Of a DNA stretch of 64,000 nucleotides, positions 22,807 through 33,512 are shown in pieces. The notes below the pieces were generated by a model that was not told the origin of the DNA, made no database searches, and worked only from the letters and a program-made list of their open reading frames with translations. The DNA lies in assembly GCA_002286855.1 (NCBI GenBank), contig NRSV01000048.1, forward strand, positions 186,001-250,000, written 5' to 3'. Both the position numbers and the translations under genes were made by a program. The DNA is from Bipolaris cookei (Eukaryota > Ascomycota > Dothideomycetes > Pleosporales > Pleosporaceae). How positions within the stretch are numbered: position 1 is the stretch's first letter; every line of letters starts with the position of its first letter.

Positions 22807-23796
22807 ACTGCACAGGTTCTACGCGCAGTTAATATACAGATCACTTTTGCAACCTGGGGCAACAAATAAGTCCATAGTATGCGGCGCGGAGACTACATGC
22901 ATGACGCCGCAGCGGCAACAAACCCCCATAAAGAAAACCCCCTTGTGTGACTGCAGCCTGATGCTTGTTGTGAGCTGTTAGAGGTCGATAAGTTAATAAT
23001 CCTAAGGCATCACTGTCTTGTGAGGGCTGGGCGCATTGAGCGGATGACGCACGGTGGTATCACTGTGCCGCATACATGCATACAAGGCAGATTTGGGCAG
23101 TGCAAACATTGGATGGAACAGAATATGGCTAATCGCTGCCTTAGACATATATTTTGGCGCCAGTGGTCATTGTCAATCATTTGAAAGGATTGGTTCGCAA
23201 GCTATGGCACGGCACTGAGCAGGACGTGCCGTCCCGTACGCCACTGCATGAGATGGCCACAAGCCTCAACCATATACGCTAGCGTTAACTCCGATTATAG
23301 ATATGATGCTCATGCAAATGTAAAACTGCAATCAGAGAAACAAGAAGAAATGCGTCGTCTTTCGCCACGTCGAGAGAGTACCTTCATGCATTTTGTGATG
23401 ATGCAAAGAACGGCTTCAATGTCACAAAGACACCAACAGCCTTACCATATAGCTAGGCTACCTACATTGTTATCAATTTGAGTCTTCTTATCAATACGAA
23501 AAATCGCATTACCAAACTTGCGACGGCCCTTTTTACCTCGGCCAATGCGCTTAGAAGAGCAGTGGATTCACGACGCAGCATTTAGAGAGTGCGACATCTC
23601 AACTAGTTTCCAGGCACAGCATTCATAGACAATAGATACTATTGAAATATTAGATACGATTCTTGTCAATTTTTAGATTAAATTCAACCCAGAGGTAAAA
23701 GAGATGCAATTTCGCTCTTTCTATCATGTATGTTCGATTCCCAAATGTCAAACCACATGCTCCGAACTCCAACATGGCCCTGAATGATCATGGTGA
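22807..23796. other. Intergenic region, 1 kb
   Basis: Separates the two paralogues. Short ORFs only, no recognisable product. Confidence 0.5.
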
Positions 23797-25055
23797 CTAT
23801 AACCTACAAAGCAGCGAACTGAAGCATCCGCAACCCGCCTTCGCAGCATCCCTAGGGAAACATCCGCTCTTGCGAATGCTCTTCCGTAACTTGCTAAGAG
23901 ACTGGTACTGGACGATCTTGATCTTTGGATTTCGCTTGTTGTCAATAACGGTAAAAAGGTTGATCTTCAAAGGTTCAAGAGCCTGTATACGGTTAGCCTT
24001 CTACTTCAGTGAACTTGAATGAAATCTAGAAACGAACCTTCTTGCACTGTGTAACTGTACTCGGAATGAGAGTAAGACCAAGATCACGACACATTTCTTG
24101 ATACTGCTCGAGCTTATCTCCACTAGTACCCCAGTAAAAAGCAACTTCCGAGCTAAGCAACGAAACAAACTGTTGCCTCTTCACACTTCCGGTCCAGTTT
24201 TTAATGTGAGCGAGACGGTCGAACTCAGATTTGAACTGCGCAGTTGGCGAGTGCACGAAGTTGGTGAATTCCGTCCAGGCAGGATTGCTGTCTGCTTTAC
24301 ATTCGGAACTGTCCAGTGAGGAATTCCTTTCTGATTCGATCGGTTCCTTGCATTCATTTGTTTCGGGGACCGATGCCGAGTTGAGTGTAACATGAACATC
24401 GACACCCGCAGCTAGGTCTTCAAAAGACTCCTGGCTGTCGAAAGACCTTGCGCCATCAAAGGAATCTGCCCTGGAAATAACCGAGAATGATGAGGTGTCG
24501 GATACAATTGAGAGTCTGCGCATCCTATCTTCGAGATGGATTCCGCCGTCTCCCAAGGCTTCAGCCTTATCTCCAGGTGCTAACCGACCTGTGTCATAAG
24601 TCAGTAACACACTTCATATAGGATACCCGATAGCATCGCGCTGAACGATTCAAATATATGGTGAAATAAGAAAACTTACGACACTGCCCATATGGATACT
24701 CCTCTTTGAAACACTCTCTCCAGTGCGAACGCCATGTCTCATTGCCGCCTTCCCACCCCTTTGCTTTAGCCAGACGCGCAAATTCGGCTTTTGGTGAGTT
24801 GGCAGTATCAACAACATGGCCGATATCCCTAGACCAGGCTCGTATCAGCTCCATTTGAGTGCCAGAGGCCATCTTGTTTACACGTGGAGGCTCTTTGAGA
24901 GGAGAAGTTGATTGACGTCGCAGTTTCGGGGCCGGAAGCGTTGGGAACTGAGGGGTTGGGAAAAGCAAAGCCAAGTCGATACCGTTGTTTGGATATGTTG
25001 AAGATAGCCGGGAAGGCGGGGCAGGAGTTGTTAGCTTTAATACGCGCTCACACAT
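23797..25055 (-). CDS. Uncharacterised fungal protein, two-module member of the local paralogue family
   Basis: Exons 25055-24680, 24588-24038, 23982-23797; introns 91 and 55 nt, phases 1 and 0; 370 aa. The first module is partial (SPKAEFARLAKAKGWEGG, RSHWRECFKEEYPYGQC). A Ser/Glu-rich linker follows (SIVSDTSSFSVISRADSFDG). The second module is complete: PTAQFKSEFDRLAHIKNW, EQYQEMCRDLGLTLIPSTV, then after the CKK splice INLFTVIDNKRN, FPRDAAK and SLLCRL. The 62-codon last exon matches the neighbour's in length and alignment. An internal ATG at 24872 (MASGTQMELIRAW) is an alternative start. Function unknown; the duplicated layout suggests a protein- or nucleic acid-binding module rather than an enzyme. 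Confidence 0.8.
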
Positions 25056-25378
25056 GGTTGCAAGTGTACATAATCCTGATGCGGTTAGTGGCGTCAGCTT
25101 GAGCCAGGGTCCATTTACACCGAGCGATAGAGCGGGTTGCGATATGTGACCTGGGCACTTTGCGCCAATGGCTTATCATTGCTATGCTAACATGGGTTAT
25201 CCAGGTACTCTTCTGCCTATTACGATGCTGAAATTGGCAATTGTCGTGGGAGCGAAGTTATCCGCCACGGCCCGATAGCCAATACAGGTGTACACGACAT
25301 AAGCTGCTAGGCCCAGATCCATTCCCCCGAGCTACATCTCACGAACCAAACAATCTCAAAAAAGTACTTCCAAGCTCC
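25056..25378. other. Intergenic spacer
   Basis: 323 bp upstream of the two-module gene and downstream of the 25379-26132 gene. No coding signal. Confidence 0.5.
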
Positions 25379-26132
25379 CTAGCGTGACTTCCTAACCGAC
25401 TGCTTCCTAGGCTGTGTGGACTTCTGGATACGGCTACTTTTACGCTTTTTGCTGCCGCCCATGCTAATCACTTCTCCTTCTAAGTCCCCGGCATAATCTC
25501 CAAGCTGTATAGTCTCAAGAGCTTTACGCCGATGTGCTGCTGCGCGTGTTCGTCCTAGGTTGTCTACATATACACCAAGCCTTGGATCACTTTTGGTCGC
25601 GTTTATAGAATTGGGAGGACCTTCATGGTTGTTCTCGTCACCCACTTGTCTAGTTTCATCGCCGTTATTAATCTGTTCCTCTTTTTCACCAACAGTTTCG
25701 CTGGCGTAGGTGTCAATCATTTCATGATCCTCTTCGACTATCGTTTTGCGTGTATCATCATTTCTGTCTTCGTAAATGTCGAATACGAGTTCAGAGTGAT
25801 CCCTCGCTGCAGCTGCCATTGCAGCCTCCTCGTAAGCACGTGCTATTGTGATAGGAAGAGGAATGATTGGAAAGCCTTCTGGTTGCCGAAGCTGAAGCTC
25901 ATTTTCGCCGTATTGGGCCTTGGCGGCACCAAAGTCGTATTTGGTATCACGAAGCTCAGGCATCTGGGTTTTTCTGCTAGCGTGTGAGTTTTGTAAACGT
26001 ATATACTTAGAGAGATGCTTACTTGGCTGAAAGCTGATCAGTGGACGTAACAACTGGATCAGAGAGCGCAGTACCTGAGTCGATTCGAGGTTCTTTGCGT
26101 AACACCTCTGATACTACGCGATGACCACTCAT
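25379..26132 (-). CDS. Hypothetical protein with basic nuclear-type tail
   Basis: Exons 26132-26023 and 25976-25379 with a 46-nt intron (GTAAGC..TAG, phase 2) give 235 aa; the join reads DQLSANRKTQMPELRDTKYD. The middle has TIARAYEEAAMAAAARDHSE and an acidic Glu/Asp stretch; the end is strongly basic (GSKKRKSSRIQK, then RKQSVRKSR), suggesting nuclear location. The same frame is open to an ATG at 26237, so the start may be upstream. I do not recognise the family; a small accessory chromatin or RNA protein is possible but only a guess. Confidence 0.6.
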
Positions 26133-27154
26133 AGTTTGGGTCTTGATATCTGAGTAGTTGTGCTGTTCTAGTGATGCAGCGTGTGTTTTCGTTGACTTGG
26201 GTGTGGTTGAGGACTGTACTTGCTCTATACACAGCACACAAAAGTGCGATTGTGGGAGCTTGGACTAGCGTCTCGAGGTGAAAGTGAAAATGAATGCCAA
26301 TTTTTTGCGAGTGTTGAAGTGATTAAAACAAGTTTCGCGAACGTCGCAGTTAAATGATAAAAGTATCTTTGTGATGTTCCAGGGTAATAGAATGAAGTTG
26401 CTGCAAGGCCCAATTGTCAAGATCCGCACGTCGGCCAATCCTTCCCATGGTAGCTTGGTATGGAAAGAGCCGGTCAATACACGAATGATGGTGGTCGCGG
26501 GCGACGACTACGAACAAATTGCTATTAGACGGCTGCAGTGTGTTGCATGAAAACTTCGAGTGATAGGTGCGGTATATTGTCGCAACACCTGTTCGCTCCC
26601 TAGTCCGCAGGAGGGGTCTCGGCTCTCCGGGTTCCGTCGGAACAGTTTGGCACTTTAGTACTGTGATATATATATTGGACCACAAGTTGCGGCAATAGAA
26701 GTTGACGCTGAATCATGAGTGCAAGAGATTCGTCACGCAGTGTACTAACGACATTTGTCTCCTGTTCGGATGACGCATCTTGTGTGTAGATCTTATCCGC
26801 ATATGGTAAGCCTATTGGATAAAGCAAGATCCGTTGCTAGTAATCCCGTGTATCTATATCAAGATCACTAGAGAAGACCATAATCTTCAAAAGCACTAGT
26901 AACAACAAGTTCTTCGAAAGAATAGCTGGAATGTTTTATGCAATAAGACATCAAGATAAAGGCGTGAGATGAAGCGATCATATGGAGCAGCAGCTCGACC
27001 AGCATGGTGCTGTTCATTCTAAGGTCATGACTACATTACAAAGACAATATAGCACTTGGTCGTGCATATTACATAATAGAAGGCTTCTGTACCGCAGAGC
27101 ATCTCTTCCCAGAATGTCCACCATCTAAACATACAACTCCAGCTGGCCCAAGAT
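26133..27154. other. Intergenic region with unsupported minus-strand ORFs
   Basis: About 1 kb. Two overlapping minus ORFs (26350-26685 and 26600-26827) have mildly protein-like composition, but no domain and no splice model that joins them could be found. Treated as non-coding or relic. Confidence 0.45.
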
Positions 27155-29144
27155 TTAGGCACGGAAGCCAACCGTCCTCTTCGCGTTGCGTCTCATGCCT
27201 GAAGCCTTGTGCTGTTGAGCACCAGCAGCAGCCTCAGCATCCTGGGCAACTTCAGCACCCGCAGCGGCTCCAGCTCCAGCGTCGGCGGCAGCATCGGCGC
27301 CCATACCAGCGTCTTTGCCAGCCTCAGCAGCAGCATTGGCACCCTTGCCAGCGCCAGCTTGAGCGTCGGCACCCATACCGGCGTCAGCTTCAGCTCCAGC
27401 TTGTGCATCAGCGGCAGCACCAGCACCTCTACCGGCTCCATCTTCAACGTTGGCACCTGCATTTTAATCAGCACCATTTCGGACTCTTCTGGGACCTAAT
27501 ACGTACCATTGCCCTTACCCTTGCCTTTTCCCTTACCATGGCCCTTGCCCTTGCCTTTTCCCTTGCCGTTGTTACCGCCAGCTCCGACTGTAGCATCTGG
27601 GCTTGTTAGTGTCTAGAATCATTGCTAGAGAAAACGATACTTACTTCCTGCTTGAGCAGCTCCAACAGCAGCATCGCCTTGCATGCCCTTAGCCAACTCC
27701 TCTTGGGCCTGGTTAGCTGCATCTTGGGCAGCTTGTTCGGCCCCAATGTTGCAGCTGTTCTGCTGTTCAGCGGCGGCCTGCTGGTCGGCGGCAGCTTGTT
27801 CGGCAACAGCTTGGTCGTTAGCAGCATCCTTCTGCTTCTCCATTTGAGTGGCCTCCTGTTCGGCGGCAGCTTGCTGGTCAGCAGCTGCCTTGTGATCAGC
27901 AGCAGCTTGGTCGGCAGCAGCTTGGTCATTAGCAGCACCCTTTTGCTTCTCTTTTTGAGCGGCTTCCTGTTGAGCGGCCTCCTGTTCGGCGGCAGCTTGC
28001 TGGTCAGCAGCTGCCTTGTGATCAGCAGCAGCTTGGTCGGCAGCAGCTTGGTCATTAGCAGCACCCTTTTGCTTCTCCATTTGAGCGGCTTCTTGTTCAG
28101 CTGCAGCCTTGTGGTCGGCAGCAGCTTGGTCGGCAGCAGCTTGGTCATTAGCAGCACCCTTTTGCTTCTCTTTTTGAGCGGCTTCCTGTTGAGCGGCCTC
28201 TTGTTCAGCAGCGGCTTGCTGGTCAGCAGCAGCTTGATGATCAGCTCCCATAGTGGCATTGTTTGGTTGCTCTGCTATGGCCTGCTCCATCTGAGCAGCC
28301 TCCTGCTCAGCCGCTGCCTTGTGATCAGCTGCAGCTTGTTCCTCTGCGGCAGCTTGGTCGGCTGCTGCTTTGTGATCGGCTGCAGCTTGCTCCTCTGCAG
28401 CACCCTTCTGCTTCTCTTTTTGAGCGGCTTCCTGTTGAGCGGCCTCTTGTTCAGCAGCGGCTTGCTGGTCAGCAGCAGCTTGATGATCAGCTCCCATAGT
28501 GGCATTGTTTGGTTGCTCTGCTATGGCCTGCTCCATCTGAGCAGCCTCCTGCTCAGCCGCTGCCTTGTGATCGGCCGCTGCATTCTGCTCAGCTTCAGCA
28601 GCAGCTTGGTCGGCGACTTTGTCCTGCTTCATGCCTCCAGCAGCAGCCTCGTCTTGCTGTGCCTGAGCATCGTCTGCTGCTTGCTTATCTTGAGCTTTAC
28701 TGAGTTAGCGAGATGTTTTCGAATAAGAACAAAGAAAGTATTACCTGCAGCGGCTTCCTCAGCGGCTTGGTCTTTGGCGTTGTTGTTCTTGCCATTGCCC
28801 TTGCCATTGCCCTTGCCATTGCCCTTGCCATTGCCCTTGCCATTGCCCTGGCCTTGTTCCTCTTCCGCAGCAGCCGCAGCAGCCGCAGCAGCAGCAGCAT
28901 CTTCTGAATTAGCATTATCCTTAGCCATAACACCCCGTGCGGCCAAGAGCACACCGCGGAGCTTTAGAGCCTTTTCGCCAAACTTATGCACAACCTCTTC
29001 TTCGCGACGGCCAAAGTTCAGGTTAGCAATGGCCGTGTCCTGGGCACGAGCAGCAATTGCTGGTCCATTGCCCGCGAAAGGCGCTGGGGCCGCTGCCACA
29101 AAGGAAGCGGAAAGAATTGTGAGAAGGGGAACAGAAGTCTTCAT
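27155..29144 (-). CDS. Secreted Ala/Gln-rich repeat protein with Gly-Lys tracts
   Basis: Four exons: 29144-28745, 28694-27645, 27596-27507, 27456-27155; introns 50, 48 and 50 nt, all phase 1; 613 aa. A clear signal peptide opens it (MKTSVPLLTILSASFVAAAP). A short folded-looking part (REEEVVHKFGEKALKLRGVL) is followed by a poly-Ala run and a GKGN repeat tract (about residues 98-117). Exon 2 (350 aa) is built from AAADQQAAAEQEAAQ / KEKQKGAANDQ type repeats, highly helical and charged. Exon 3 is almost only Gly-Lys; exon 4 is Ala/Gly/Asp-rich and ends in basic RRNAKRTVGFRA. I find no cysteine in the deduced protein. Probably a cell-wall or extracellular matrix component; function unknown. The long open + frame opposite is its antisense shadow. 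Confidence 0.85.
28164..28572 (-). repeat. Long direct repeat inside the secreted repeat gene
   Basis: Positions 28164-28326 and 28410-28572 are identical 163-bp copies, 246 bp (82 codons) apart, so the duplication keeps the reading frame. Shorter degenerate copies extend to about 27780. Confidence 0.88.
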
Positions 29145-29312
29145 AATGACGGTATTTGGTTAAAATTGAAGGATTGAAACGAGATGTGTCGAAATGTAAC
29201 TTGAGCACAGCTCTTGAGAATTGAAGTGAAATAAAAAATAAGTGCTCAGCACCAAGGAATGATCTGAAAGATTGAAGGTGAGCGTGATGTTGTAAGCTTG
29301 TAAAGGGATCAG

Positions 29313-29319
29313 GTTATAT
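29313..29319 (-). promoter_or_regulatory. TATA-box candidate of the secreted repeat gene
   Basis: On the minus strand TATATAA lies about 170 nt upstream of the start codon. Plausible but not proven; the leader would be long. Confidence 0.35.
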
Positions 29320-30669
29320 ACAAACTTGACTTTATGCACCATGTCGGCCTCCCTGAATAGAAAAGTGCTCAATATAGAACAAGCCGCGTTTGCTGAGATG
29401 AGTGTTCATGGTCCTCCGAGCACATCACACATGGGCCGTTGGAGGATGCCTGGAAAGAGCCAGGCCTCAAAGTGGTCTGGTCGATCAGGCCCATAATTCT
29501 CTCACAGGAACAAGAGCTAAGCTTCCAGTTACAAGCCTAGATCATGTCTGCTATGAGATCGGGGCCGCGCCTTGGCTGTAAACGGTCGAATTAAAACGCA
29601 TGAATAAGAAAATGGAATTGCGGATGAGAAGCGAGAAGCACGCCTGATGCCGGGGAGGTGGTCGTCATGCAGAGATGCGGCCTAGAAATCGAACATGTAC
29701 AGTTTGAGAGCTTGTTGCAGACAGGGCAGGGGCGGTATATGCGGAGAAAATATTATCCTAAACGCATAAGTTTGGAGTTTGATGTATGACTGAGGTTTGC
29801 CGCCGTACGTGGGCCTGAATCTCAGCTGGTTTCAGGCCCACCGAGATGTGCCCGCTGCAAGTACATACCAAGAAGCCTCAAAGCTCTCGACGAGAAATGC
29901 TTTTTGAATGAGATGGTATTGAAGGGGAATGGTCTGGATACAGGCCATGCGTCTTCTGATTTGATTTACTAGTGTCCAGTCTATTTCCGTTCTTTCACTC
30001 TGCACTGGTGAAGGGGTACAAGAGATTGACGGTTTTCGCCTTTGTCGAGTCAGGGGCATGTAGGCGATATGTAAACAACTGCAACAGTTGCGCTCACAGT
30101 CTCTCAAGCAATACAACGATAGCAGGATTCCTGCCCTGTAGCTGATCAGTTTTGTGGGTTCCATGTACCGCGTGGGCCCATTGTAGTTCACCAGTGTGGC
30201 AGAGCGTCTCAGCCTTTGGTGTTGACACGCCACGAGCCATACAGGAGCCGGGGGGAGCAACGCTTCGTTTCTGAACGTGTTGGTTACATGGTTAGAGGTA
30301 CGCTATAAATCAACCGCCACCATGTTGATAGTCGGGTCGGTTGTACATGTTTTGACAGGTGCTGAATGCGGAGAGTGGAGCGAAGGAGTGACGGGGTGAC
30401 GGGGTGACGAGAGCGCTGGCCAATGGTGTGCGCCCCGTTACAATCCCGCACCTAGCCTCTAGCCTCGGCTGCGACTTTTGGACATCATCATTTTCGAGGT
30501 CTGGTCAAGGACGGCGCAGTTTTTTGGTGCCTCCGTCTCGTCGCCACCCGGACGGTTGAGTGCTGGCCAGAGGGACTTGCGCAGTGTAGCTAGTCACGCG
30601 TATACATACACAAGCTTTTGAAATCCCGTCCCTTTTCTCGTCTAGGTTCTCCACGCCCATCAACGTAAA
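29320..30669. other. Divergent intergenic region, about 1.4 kb
   Basis: Between the secreted repeat gene (-) and ETF-QO (+). One minus ORF (29832-30260) lacks recognisable features. An 8-bp GTGACGGG tandem repeat lies at about 30388-30410, close to a CCAAT pentamer near 30420. Confidence 0.5.
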
Positions 30670-32636
30670 ATGCCTGTCCAACACGCCACAATGGCCACAC
30701 GGTCCATCCCCGCGTCCATAACACGACGGCTACTCACGACGTCGCAATCCACACGCATAGCAACACGACCAATTGCATGCGCGTCACCGCGTATACGAAG
30801 CGTGTCAGGATCCTACCGCCCGGCACTCCGAATTGCCGGCCAAAGACGACCTTTTTGCACAACGCCACGCACACGATTGGCTGCGGTAGATGACACATTC
30901 GACCCCAAGTCGATAGAGCGTGAATCTGATGAGATTGATGTGCTCATTGTGGGTGGGGGTCCGGCCGGTCTGTCGGCGGCTATAAAGCTGAAGCAGCTTG
31001 CAACAGCGGCAGGCAATGAGGACTTCAGAGTTTTGGTGCTGGAAAAGGCTGGAGAGCTAGGTGATCATATCGTCTCAGGCAATGTCATTGAGCCTTCCGC
31101 TCTTGATGAATTGCTGCCGGACTGGAGATCGGAGGATAACTTGAATCGCTTCGCTGACATTACGCCTGCGAAGGAGGATCACATGTACTTCATGACCAGG
31201 GACCGCGCCATACCCCTCCCCAAGCCCCCACAGATGAACAACCATGGCAACTTCATCATAAGCTTGAACCAAATGGTTAAGTGGCTTGGCGAACGAGCAG
31301 AGGAGGTCGGCGTAGAAGTCTATCCTGGGTTTGCTGCGTCCGAAGTGCTTTATAACCACGAAGGCGTTGTACAGGGCGTAGCCACCAACGATCTCGGTAT
31401 ATCGCGAGAGGGAAAACCCAAGGATTCCTTTGAAAGAGGAATGGAATTTCATGCCCGTGTCACATTGCTTGGTGAAGGCTGCCACGGTAGCTTGTCAAAG
31501 CAGATTATCAAAAAGTACGCCCTGAGGCGGGACAGCCAGCATCAAACCTACGGCCTTGGAATCAAAGAGGTCTGGGAAGTGCAGCCCGAGAAGTTCAAAT
31601 CTGGTCTTGTGGTGCATTCTCTGGGTTACCCGCTTCCCAAGGATACTTATGGAGGAGGTTGGATGTACCATTTTGGAGACAACTTGGTCAGTATTGGCCT
31701 AGTGGTCGGGCTTGACTACCCCAATCCGTGGCTGGCGCCTTATGGTGAGTTCCAAAAGATGAAACACCATCCGTATTACAAGGATGTGTTGGAGGGTGGC
31801 AAGTGCATCTCCTACGGCGCAAGGACTTTGATCGAGGGTGGCTTCCAGTCCATCCCCAAGCTTGCTTTCCCTGGTGGTGCCCTCCTTGGGGATGCAGCGG
31901 GCTTGGTCAACCTACCGAAAATCAAAGGCACACACAATGCGATGAGATCAGGTATGTTGGCTGCCGAGGCGACATGGGACGCTCTCCAAGCCAACACAGA
32001 CGGCGGGACTGTATTCCTGTACGACTATGAAGACAAGATGCGCAAGTCACCAATTTGGTCAGAGTTGAAGACTGTGCGAAACATGCGGCCGTCTTTCCAT
32101 ACCCCTCTTGGTGTGTACGGAGGCATAGTGTACTCAGGATTGGAGGCATACGTCCTCCGAGGCAAAGCGCCTTGGACACTGAAACATGGTAAGCCTGACC
32201 ATGCAGCGACAAAGCCTGCGGATGAGTACCAGAAGATCGAATATCCCAAGCCGGACGGCAAGATCAGCTTCGACATATTGACCAGTGTCAGCCGTAGCGG
32301 CACAAACCATGAGGAGGATCAGCCCTGCCATCTCCAGGTAAAGGATCTTGATGAGCATGCCAAGAGAGAGTGGCCCAAATACAAGGGTGTCGAAAACCGC
32401 TTCTGTCCCGCAGGTGTCTATGAGTATGTCGAAGATGCCAGCAAAGAGTTGGGCGTCCGGTTTCAAATCAACGCTCAGAAGTAAGTATCCAAAAGAGCCA
32501 GTCAAGACTAAGGACATTCTGATTAACTGTTATTAGCTGCGTTCACTGCAAGACTTGCGATATCAAAGTACCAGATCAGGATATCAACTGGCAAACACCC
32601 CAGGGCGGCGAAGGACCAAAGTACGTCCTGACTTGA
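30670..32636 (+). CDS. ETFDH: Electron transfer flavoprotein-ubiquinone oxidoreductase (ETF-QO), mitochondrial
   Basis: Exons 30670-32480 and 32537-32636 (56-nt intron, phase 2) give 636 aa. An Arg/Ser/Thr-rich mitochondrial presequence (about 1-75) precedes the FAD-binding strand DVLIVGGGPAGLSAAIKLKQ. Later come GDAAGLVNLPKIKGTHNAM (FAD C-terminal motif) and HLQVKDLDEH. The 4Fe-4S cysteines are in NRFCPAGVYEYVED and, across the splice, NCVHCKTCDIKVPDQDINW, so the intron splits the cluster region. It passes electrons from ETF (fatty acid and amino acid oxidation) to ubiquinone in the inner membrane. Length and C-terminal GGEGPKYVLT fit the family. A second Met 7 codons in is an alternative start. 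Confidence 0.96.
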
Positions 32637-33512
32637 CCACAGTCATCTAGTGAGCTCTGTACCTATTCAACTTAGGCAGCTCAATGCGCAAAGTAAGACA
32701 TCACCCGACATGTATATTAGGAGAGACCGCATGTGTATGTATAAGTGGCCAACCCAATTATTGTTGCTGCCCAAGCGAGGATTGCCGACTGCAACAGAGG
32801 CACATGAATGACATATCTTGGTTGCCAAGCATTTGGTATTGGTGAAGATGTGGTCGGGATACGTGTTCAACATGGCCTCTCAGCGTATGATAACACGTGC
32901 ATTTGTGTGAGGTCACGTCCAAGTGGTAGCCTCGGCAGGGCATCCATGGGCCTCCGATAGAGAGAGCAGGGTGCACGTGATGTCCGTGCTCTAGCTTAGC
33001 CAAGTAAGGCGACGTTGGGCGAAGTTCGTTTCCGCGCCCTTCGTCACTCTCAACCCAACAACCACGCCGGGGCTTGTCACATCAACAGCAGCTCGGCCAT
33101 CATTTCTGCTTGCACCCCGCTGCCGCGATACCGGGCATACTAATTTCTCTCCTCAGACCCGAGTGCGCGAAATCTGCGCTCAGCCGGCTCCCTCCAGGCC
33201 CTTCACTACTCAGGTCCTTCTACCACTGCCCTGCATCCAGCCTTCGCCACCCCCATCTATCTCCAAGGTACGACTAGCTACCTGCATTGCATTCTCTGGC
33301 CATTCCTCGCGCGTCTATCCCGGTCCTTGTAGTTGCGCGTACAGCTGGACACTGGTTTTCTGGTGTCGCGTCTCTGAAACGGAGCCTCCCATGTCTAGCA
33401 GGCACGATGCGCACTCCTTCGCTGGCTCTCTGCTTACTCATGGACATGTGCTCACCATTTTATCCAGACTAGGTTATCCTTAGGCCAGAGTTCCACCACA
33501 ACCCCCATCACC
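32637..33512. other. Intergenic region: ETF-QO 3' end and SR-protein promoter
   Basis: No gene seen. The part before 33513 is pyrimidine-rich and probably contains the promoter and 5' leader of the SR protein gene. Confidence 0.5.

Noticed and set aside
23733..23750. GTTCGATTCC resembling a tRNA T-arm/B box
   Set aside because: No T-stem pairing, no acceptor stem and no A box at the right distance.
27622..29163. A 513-aa open frame on the + strand, Leu/Ser/Val-rich
   Set aside because: It is exactly antisense to the secreted repeat gene, which has a signal peptide and three well-formed introns; GCA/CAG-rich coding gives open antisense frames.
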